DNA of 22,770 bases. Origin: a virus. The notes beneath the pieces were generated by a model. That model worked only from the letters and a program-made list of their open reading frames with translations. It was not told the origin of the DNA and ran no database searches. The stretch is from positions 1 to 22,770 of IMG/VR virus record IMGVR_UViG_3300042879_001279; one strand, given 5' to 3'. This document shows, one piece after another, positions 1 through 7,272 of this stretch. Each line of letters starts with the position of its first letter. Position 1 is the first letter of the stretch. The translations under genes were made by a program, and so were the position numbers.

Positions 1-3000
1 CTCCGTTTGCAAGTAGCTGTTCATGCGCTGCGCCAGCCAACGCAATGGCTTCAAGTTGTATGTCAGATATTCCGACGTAGATCCCGTCTTCATTAACATA
101 CCCAGAAAAAACCCCTGGCATCAAATCGACTTCATACTGAATGTTCGGTGCATCTACTGCCGCCATAGCAGCAGACTCTACGATTGGAGCAGGGTGAGGT
201 CTGGAGCCTTCTGATGAAATAGAAGGAACGTAAACCTCAAAAGTGGAGTCCGTCAACTCGCCTTTTTTAGACAAGGACTTAGGTCTAGTCTTTGCCGAGA
301 ACTTCGTCACTCCTCCTCGGAGTGCGTCATCAGGCTTTCCAGCAGGAGCAGGACTAGGCTCCCCTTTTCTGCCTGAACGGATAGACTTTCGAGACGATCC
401 TCCACCGCCTCCCCCTCTCCTCCCGCTGCGAGTATTACGGCCTGTTGTCCCGGTTCCAGAACGTGCATCTGCATCGCCGTCTCCTCGATCGTTTGAAGGT
501 TGTGGAGCCTCAACCCCTCCCTTTTCTCCGCTGGAAGACTCAGGAACTCCTGTATCAATTGCGTCGCGTGCATCATCTGAGGGTTTGGTTCCACCCCCAT
601 CTTCTTTAGTTCCTTGCTCGCCTTCTTGTTGATCGCGAGTTGATTCCACGTTTGCATTTTGTCTTGCATTTCGCACCTCTGTTGCGATATCAATAAGCTG
701 CTCTAAACCACCAGCCATTCCAGTGATTGTCTTTGTGTTAGCCCTCGGAACCTTGTCAATCACCAGCACCCTGGTAGGAAACTCGGTTCCGTATCCACGA
801 TAAACCTCTCTTGCCACTTCGATGTTTGCAGTCAGTTTGTATGGAAGATCATCCATCCATTGGGTCATCTTCTTGCCTTGCCCGTGCAAGCCCGCCCCGA
901 TGATAGCTACAAGCCGACCTCCGTCAGGAAGCAACGACAGCGCCTCATCAATGTGCTTCCGGTCTGTCCCTTGGATCATCTTGTCACCCATTCTCTTACC
1001 TGCGCGGCTAAAGGGTGGGTTCATAATGATTACAGTCAAGCCTGGAGTTTTCCCGGCTAATATCGCTCCGATTTGCTCCGCATCTTCAGTGAACACCTTT
1101 TCTATTGGAAGTTCTCGCAGACCATTTGCTCTTGCTTCGTCTAACTCGTTTGCGTAAACCGTAGCGCCTGAGTTAGCGGCATGTATAGCCAATCCACCCA
1201 TTCCAGCGCTGGGCTCAAGAACAACGTCATTCGAAGTGACGTTTGCTATCCAATTAACTGCGTAAGCATAAGCAGGAGGAGTAGAGAACTGTTGCATCGT
1301 CTCTTTGTTTCCCGTTCTACCCCTATGTCTCGGAACAAGTTGCATGACTTGCCTGATCTGCTCCAGGATCTCCTTTGCTTCTAATGGGGATACATTGGCG
1401 TTTGTTTTTCCCTGCAAGTACATGTTTACGCCAAGCTCAAGGGCATCTGTAGCCTCCGAGTCACCGTATTCGTTGTTTGACCTCTTTCCACCGAACTCCT
1501 CGTCTGCCATGGCGAAGAATGACTGTCCAGTTAAAGCCTCTCCGTTCTCAAGGGCGCTCATTACCCTTCTTGCTAGCCTTGATTGCGGGGTGTTGTTAGA
1601 CTCAATGACATTGCCTTGGTCGTCCACCAAAACATCGCTGCGGATCGTCTTGCTTGCCGGCCAATTCGTCCTTTTGCCGTTCTTCCTTACTATCAAGTTG
1701 CCGTCCTGCCCGACGCCCTCGTATCGACCGATATCAGTTGCGTCATCTGTTCTGACTACTGCATCGCCATACTGGAACTTGGGCTTCTCGGTGCCGTCTT
1801 CCGTTTCCTTTTCTTCCAGTAGAGCCAAAACACTCTGCGATTGATCGAGTCGATCGTCAAACTCAGCCTTCTTGTTCCAACCCGCCTCAAGGTACTTTGC
1901 ATAGCTTCTGGCGTTCTGTATGCCGACAAGTTCCACTACCGATTCAATGAAGTCGACAAATTTGTATTTGCCAGCCTCAATCAGACCGTCAGCCATCATT
2001 CCAAGACCGCGAGCGATCTTTTCATTCATCGGGATGTTCGCAAACGGAGTGTTGCCTTTGGCAGCGTCCTTGATACCCTCGATAAACAGCTTGGCTCCCT
2101 CTTTAGCCTTGTCCAGACCCTCTTTAACGCCTTCTTTCGGCTCTTTTTTGAGCGTCCTTGGTTTCTTTGGCGGGACTGCCTCCGTAGGTTTTACGTCCTC
2201 GTACTTACCCTCTAGTAGCGCGGTGAGGTATTTGTCCTCTTTGTCTGCCGTCATAGGCATAAGCACACCTACGGGCTCGCCGTCGACCGTGTAAAGAACC
2301 GCTTGCTTGATCGCTTGCCCCTTGTCCTCGCTACCCCATATCTTAGCTGTCGGGTGACGCTTCATAATCGTGTCATGGTACGCCTTGTCTACAATTGCGT
2401 ACTGACCAGTCTTGTTTTTCAATACGGCAGTCCTTATGGACAATTCGCCCCCGCGATAACCAGCAGGAGACATTTCGTTGTCGCTGTAACTGGAAAGCTT
2501 TTTAGCGGAATCGATGACTCCCTGGATTTGAGCAGGAAATGTCTCTCCAGACAATTTCGAGCTTTTTAGTATCGCATCCCTGTCCTTCTCAGAAACCTTG
2601 ATCAGTACCCTGCCATCGGTGTAGAAACCAGTATCTCGCAGGGCGGAAACAAAACGCATCGCCCTTCCAGCGTCGTCCCACAAGCTTGCAAGCTTCTGGT
2701 TCGAGTAGGCTAAACTCTGAGTGTCCGTGATGGTGAATCGCTTGTCTGCTTCGCTGTCAAACGTGCCTGCAAAGATTCGTTCGGCAACATTCTTTGCGCG
2801 TTTAAGATCGGTTATTCCACCGGCAATGTCCTGCTTGGATTCAACGTTCCTAATTGACCATGTGTAGTAATGCTTGCTGTATTCAATTAACAGGACATCC
2901 TTGCCTTTGATGGCTCGAATCGTTCTGGCGATGCCTGCCACATTCTGCTTTAGCTCACTGTATTCCGTTTTTTCCTCTGCTACTGGCTCTGCCTTAACAG

Positions 3001-6000
3001 GGGTAGGTTTCTTGCCTTTTTTGGGCTCAGGTTGCTTTGTTCCAGCAAAAGCATTAACGAAGTCCTCAACGCTCATCTCACCTTCTGCTTGAGGCTGCTC
3101 TGCGGCTGGCTTCTTTTGTGATGCTCTTTCAGCGAGTATTTCATTAGATGCTTCGTTGATTTCTCCGGCCAGATCCGGACGCCTCCTGATCAGCCACCAC
3201 TCGAAATAGCCAGCTCGCTCGATGGGGACTTCCGACAGCAATCGATAAATATCTTGCTTGCGTATCTTGGAAACGTCATCGGCTACAATTTTAATGAAGT
3301 TCTCGCTAAACAAGCGGGCTTCCTCTGACTCATCAAGACGTTCGTCTCGTTTTTGAGCAGGCGACTTCTCAGTTGCCACTGGCTTGGATTCATTTCTTCC
3401 AAGGTAAGATCGCACCATGCCGGTGAACTCACTGGAGTTAAAACCGTTGATCCAGTCTCGCAACTCTGGAGAAATGTCTCCAGCGTAGGCGACTTCGGTG
3501 GTTAAAGCGCCAAACTCAGCATCAACGGCGGTTTTGATCACAGCGGTAATGCCAGTTTCGTTCCAGTTTTTCGTGTCATACATTGGCTGTACTTTTTCGA
3601 CGACACGTTCCCTCAATTCAGCTTCCATTTCAGATGGCGTTGATGGAACCTTTGCTTGCGTTCTACCTCCCTCCGATGGCAGATCTTTTGAGTAGCCAGG
3701 AATGCGATCGAGGTGAGAACTGAAAACCTCGATGTAATCACCAAACGCAGGGTGCTTGCCTCTGGTAAACGGAACGCCCTCGGGAATCACCGTATCGGGA
3801 GCAAATCGCACCGCATTCTTGAGTCGCTGCTTGACTACCAAAGGTTTAGTTGATTGAGACGCTGCTTGCGGCTTTTCGCCGGTCTCTGGCTTTGCCGCCT
3901 GTTCGGTTGAGGCATAAGCTGACTTGACCTTACCCCAATCGATCTTGCCTTCTGGACTCAAGGCACCAACCTTCTCAAGCCCAGATCTCCAATTTGCGGA
4001 CACCATACCCTTGAACTTGTCGGTGTCTCCTTCAAGGAAATCAGAAAGAGCATTACGGTTATAGTCGTTTATCACACCGCCGAATGTCTCTGTAATCCAC
4101 GACGCAGACTTTCGGCTATCAGCCTTTTTCTTGCGCTCTTCATCAGCTTTACGGCGATCCGCTTCTTGTTGTGCTTTAGCTGCCTTTGCCTTTTCGTCCT
4201 TGACTCCAGCAGCACCGTACATGGAGATGTCCAAGCGTTTGCCAGATGGATCGAGAACCTTGATTCCAGTTGGCGTGACGTTTGAAACCGAGAAACCTTG
4301 TGACTTTGCCCAGTCCGAGATCGACTGCATTTGATCCGGCAGGAACTTTACGCCGACCTTATTAGGAACGATCTTCCCTGAGTTTCTTGCTGTCGAGTTA
4401 AACCTCCAGTCTCGATACGACGGTAGATTCTTAGATCGTTCCTCAGCAGCAGCGGATTCCTGCTCGGCTTTCTTCTGAGCAGCTTCGATAGCCGCTTGTT
4501 CCTGAGATCTCTTGGATTCTGCTTTTTGCGAGGCTTCCTCGAAAGACTCATACAACTCGTCGCCACCTCCCCTTCGCCCATCTCCTCGAATGGCGATGTA
4601 GTCTTTGCCTTGAACGGTAGTTTTATAAATCGAGAACTTTGGAAGCGATTCGACTTCCTCCGCCGACTTGGGTTCTGGAAGATCGCCTACTTGTGCTTCC
4701 GCTTGTGCTGGAGGCTTGGCTTTTTCTGCCCTGCGACTATCTTGTCGCCTCTTTCGCTCCGGCCACAAGCGTTCAGGATCAACACCTTCGTAGGTTCTGC
4801 CGTCGCCCTTGGAGATGTTTTGAACCAACCCCGCATTGCGAAGCGCGTCTCGTTCCTCTTGGGTGAATTGGTTTACAGAAATGTAACCTTCTGCTGTATT
4901 TAGCATGTCAGGAAACGCGCTAAAGACGCTATCAGGAACTTGCTCTATTGATACTTCCGCTTGTGCTGGAGGCTCTTGGCTCTCTGGCTGCGCTGGTACT
5001 TGCTCTTGCCCAGACCCACGTAGATCTGCGCCGCCTTGCTCTTGTCGTACTTCCTCTTGAGGGCTTCGTATTGCGCTGGCATCGGGGATTTCTCCTTGTG
5101 GTTGTGAAACTCCAGGTTCAAACGGGTTTTGTGCGGCTGGTGGTTGCGGCTGCCCTTCCGTAAAAGGATCTCCGGCTGCAGGCGGCACGACTTGAGGTGC
5201 TTGCTGAGGACTTCCGATCACATTGAATCCGATGTAATTAGTCCCACCTTCTGTCGTCTGCTTTACATCATCAACCTGATAACCTTTAGCCTGAACCGCT
5301 TTTTGAATCTCCCTCATCATCAGAGCATCAAGCGTTGGGTTGTCGGTCACAAAAGCTGTAGAACGACCCATTTTGATTGCGTAATCTGCGTGCCCATCAA
5401 TTGTCTCGCGTAGGCTTTGTATAGTCCTCGCCTGTAAAGGTTTCGGTTCTGTTCCTCGCGACCTCGCTAGATTTTGACTCCACGCATTTGCGTACTCCGT
5501 GAACGTATCAGTAGGTTCCGGTGCAGCTTGAGGCTGTTGTGGCAACCGAACCGTATCGGCGTGCTGCTTTGCTTGCTCAAACGTCGGGAAGATGTTTGCA
5601 GTAGGAAACACCTCACCGGAGTCTATATCCGTGAGGTTCACCAAGAACCCTTGAGGATTCTGCCAAACCCTAGCCACCATGTTTTCATCGCCAGCGACCT
5701 CGTAAAGCGGGGTAGGTGTGATCGGTGCTTCGACTTGCGGTGCCTGCGGAGTTGGTGATCCAGTTTGCTGTCTGGCAAACTCATCGTCAGATTCACCCTC
5801 AGAAATCATTCCGTCGATCATAGATGCGATCTCTGGATCTGGGGTGTCCTGAACCTGCATTTCCTGCTCGATACGATTGATTTCGGACTCAACGTTCGCC
5901 ATTCGCTCTCTGCGGCTGTTCCCTTCGATACCAGCCTCAGTCGCATCCTCCTCAGAAATGAAGCCCTTCTCCTTCAGTTTCTTCAGTCTCTCAGCCCTGT

Positions 6001-7225
6001 CCTGCAATGCCGAGGAAGCAGCACCAGCCGCACCAAAACCAGCACCGGCGAGCGCACCGGCAGCACCAGCCTCAGCCCACTGCATGAAGTTCTCTTTAGT
6101 CAGCAGCTTCTTCTCGGGCTCGTTAATCGTCTCGTTGACACTACCAAGAAACTCTTGAAAGCCTTCCTGGACACCTTCCTCGCCAGTGTTCTTTACCGCA
6201 TCCCAAATGTAGCCAGCGGCAGTTCGAGGATCGGCGTTTTTGATCGCCTCTCCAGTATTACCTCTACCAAGAAACTTCCTAACAACAAGCGGCATGTTAC
6301 CAAGAGCTACTTCAGATAAGCCTGATGCTTGACCTAAAGCCATAGCCGAAAGCGGATTGTCGTACCCAGCCTCTCTGCCTTCGGCATACATGCCGCCGCC
6401 TTCTTGCAGGGCTGTGATTTGCTGAGCCGCAGCCAACCCACCAACTCGCTTCGCCAAGACGTTGTTCACCGCTTGCCGACCCATGCGATCGGCAATCTCC
6501 TTGGCTACGCCCTTTTCGACATACTTTTGCGCTGCTTCAGCCATCGCCTTCTTAATTGCAGCACGACCGAACACGCCACCAAGGAATCCGGCTGGAACCG
6601 TCACAACGTCGCCTGGATCCGGCGCAGGCACAATCGCACCACCAATAGCCGCACCAGCGACACCAGCAGCACCAGCCTCAACCACAGATGGAATTAGACT
6701 ACCACCCGTACCGGCCACCCAAGTGCCGAAGTTGCCAACGCTTCCAAATGCACCCTTTTGCGGATCGGTGGAGAAAAACTGGTCTACCGTCGCTGGATTC
6801 TCCGATGCCTGACGCATCTGCTCCTGATACTGCTGGAACCTTCTGTCGGCAGCCTCAGTGTCGCCCATAGCAGCACTGTACATCCCGAGCCCGCCGTAAA
6901 AAGCCGCTTGAGTGGTGTCAATGCCACGATACAAGCCTCGCATAAACTCGTTGCGAGTGGCTAGATTTTGCTTTGCTGCCGCCTCTGTCTCTGCCGGGGT
7001 CTTTGAAACTTCTAAAGCAGGCGGTGTCTCTACGGATCCTTGTTTCACCTTTTTGAAAAGGCTAATCACATCGTTGTCGGCTGGAGTCAGTGATTCTGGA
7101 TCAAGAAATGCACCGCTTTGATCCTGATTGTAAACCAAGGACTTTTCCTCGGCAGGCTGAAACGCCCCGGCTGTAGATTCCGCCTTTACTTTTTTGATGA
7201 TATCCAGGATGTCAGTTGTGCTCAT
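1..7225 (-). CDS. Giant phage polyvalent protein: DNA methyltransferase plus strawberry-notch-type helicase (partial, 3' end off the left edge)
   Basis: The frame starts at ATG 7225 and stays open to base 1, giving at least 2408 residues; I checked all codons and found no stop and no cysteine codon. Residues 90-435 are Ala/Gly-rich hydrophobic stretches with a GVQEGFQEF motif, resembling N-termini of large phage ejection proteins. Residues 440-1590 are mostly low-complexity linkers around small domains. Around 1756 is a FVDFIESVVELVG segment usual in this family. The N6-adenine methyltransferase follows: QFSTPP (from 1979), EPSAGMGG (from 2004), NPPF (2069-2072). After a Gly/Arg/Lys linker, HPAPIVESAAMA (from 2344) and ISDIQLEAIALAG (from 2386) match the entry to strawberry-notch-type helicases; their Walker A motif would lie just past the edge. 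Known relatives include virion-packaged P1 DarB, which protects injected DNA from type I restriction. Packaging and antirestriction here are inferred. Confidence 0.88.
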   Translation of the reverse strand, partial: MSTTDILDIIKKVKAESTAGAFQPAEEKSLVYNQDQSGAFLDPESLTPADNDVISLFKKVKQGSVETPPALEVSKTPAETEAAAKQNLATRNEFMRGLYRGIDTTQAAFYGGLGMYSAAMGDTEAADRRFQQYQEQMRQASENPATVDQFFSTDPQKGAFGSVGNFGTWVAGTGGSLIPSVVEAGAAGVAGAAIGGAIVPAPDPGDVVTVPAGFLGGVFGRAAIKKAMAEAAQKYVEKGVAKEIADRMGRQAVNNVLAKRVGGLAAAQQITALQEGGGMYAEGREAGYDNPLSAMALGQASGLSEVALGNMPLVVRKFLGRGNTGEAIKNADPRTAAGYIWDAVKNTGEEGVQEGFQEFLGSVNETINEPEKKLLTKENFMQWAEAGAAGALAGAGFGAAGAASSALQDRAERLKKLKEKGFISEEDATEAGIEGNSRRERMANVESEINRIEQEMQVQDTPDPEIASMIDGMISEGESDDEFARQQTGSPTPQAPQVEAPITPTPLYEVAGDENMVARVWQNPQGFLVNLTDIDSGEVFPTANIFPTFEQAKQHADTVRLPQQPQAAPEPTDTFTEYANAWSQNLARSRGTEPKPLQARTIQSLRETIDGHADYAIKMGRSTAFVTDNPTLDALMMREIQKAVQAKGYQVDDVKQTTEGGTNYIGFNVIGSPQQAPQVVPPAAGDPFTEGQPQPPAAQNPFEPGVSQPQGEIPDASAIRSPQEEVRQEQGGADLRGSGQEQVPAQPESQEPPAQAEVSIEQVPDSVFSAFPDMLNTAEGYISVNQFTQEERDALRNAGLVQNISKGDGRTYEGVDPERLWPERKRRQDSRRAEKAKPPAQAEAQVGDLPEPKSAEEVESLPKFSIYKTTVQGKDYIAIRGDGRRGGGDELYESFEEASQKAESKRSQEQAAIEAAQKKAEQESAAAEERSKNLPSYRDWRFNSTARNSGKIVPNKVGVKFLPDQMQSISDWAKSQGFSVSNVTPTGIKVLDPSGKRLDISMYGAAGVKDEKAKAAKAQQEADRRKADEERKKKADSRKSASWITETFGGVINDYNRNALSDFLEGDTDKFKGMVSANWRSGLEKVGALSPEGKIDWGKVKSAYASTEQAAKPETGEKPQAASQSTKPLVVKQRLKNAVRFAPDTVIPEGVPFTRGKHPAFGDYIEVFSSHLDRIPGYSKDLPSEGGRTQAKVPSTPSEMEAELRERVVEKVQPMYDTKNWNETGITAVIKTAVDAEFGALTTEVAYAGDISPELRDWINGFNSSEFTGMVRSYLGRNESKPVATEKSPAQKRDERLDESEEARLFSENFIKIVADDVSKIRKQDIYRLLSEVPIERAGYFEWWLIRRRPDLAGEINEASNEILAERASQKKPAAEQPQAEGEMSVEDFVNAFAGTKQPEPKKGKKPTPVKAEPVAEEKTEYSELKQNVAGIARTIRAIKGKDVLLIEYSKHYYTWSIRNVESKQDIAGGITDLKRAKNVAERIFAGTFDSEADKRFTITDTQSLAYSNQKLASLWDDAGRAMRFVSALRDTGFYTDGRVLIKVSEKDRDAILKSSKLSGETFPAQIQGVIDSAKKLSSYSDNEMSPAGYRGGELSIRTAVLKNKTGQYAIVDKAYHDTIMKRHPTAKIWGSEDKGQAIKQAVLYTVDGEPVGVLMPMTADKEDKYLTALLEGKYEDVKPTEAVPPKKPRTLKKEPKEGVKEGLDKAKEGAKLFIEGIKDAAKGNTPFANIPMNEKIARGLGMMADGLIEAGKYKFVDFIESVVELVGIQNARSYAKYLEAGWNKKAEFDDRLDQSQSVLALLEEKETEDGTEKPKFQYGDAVVRTDDATDIGRYEGVGQDGNLIVRKNGKRTNWPASKTIRSDVLVDDQGNVIESNNTPQSRLARRVMSALENGEALTGQSFFAMADEEFGGKRSNNEYGDSEATDALELGVNMYLQGKTNANVSPLEAKEILEQIRQVMQLVPRHRGRTGNKETMQQFSTPPAYAYAVNWIANVTSNDVVLEPSAGMGGLAIHAANSGATVYANELDEARANGLRELPIEKVFTEDAEQIGAILAGKTPGLTVIIMNPPFSRAGKRMGDKMIQGTDRKHIDEALSLLPDGGRLVAIIGAGLHGQGKKMTQWMDDLPYKLTANIEVAREVYRGYGTEFPTRVLVIDKVPRANTKTITGMAGGLEQLIDIATEVRNARQNANVESTRDQQEGEQGTKEDGGGTKPSDDARDAIDTGVPESSSGEKGGVEAPQPSNDRGDGDADARSGTGTTGRNTRSGRRGGGGGGSSRKSIRSGRKGEPSPAPAGKPDDALRGGVTKFSAKTRPKSLSKKGELTDSTFEVYVPSISSEGSRPHPAPIVESAAMAAVDAPNIQYEVDLMPGVFSGYVNEDGIYVGISDIQLEAIALAGAAHEQLLANG

Positions 7226-7229
7226 TTGC

Positions 7230-7242
7230 TTTAAGTCTTAAA
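7230..7242. promoter_or_regulatory. 13-bp perfect palindrome just before the giant gene
   Basis: TTTAAGTCTTAAA reads as an inverted repeat of six bases around one central base. It ends four bases before the start codon of the giant gene, inside a 47-base spacer. It could be an operator, part of an AT-rich promoter or a small mRNA structure over the ribosome binding site. No clear -35/-10 pair is visible and the start has no strong Shine-Dalgarno sequence. It may be chance in AT-rich sequence. Confidence 0.25.
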
Positions 7243-7272
7243 TAGTGATGGCGAGTTTGTAACCGAAAAACA

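Noticed and set aside
307-693. 128-codon minus-strand frame inside the giant gene
   Set aside because: It is in a different frame from the methyltransferase-helicase frame, which is continuous and carries the conserved motifs.
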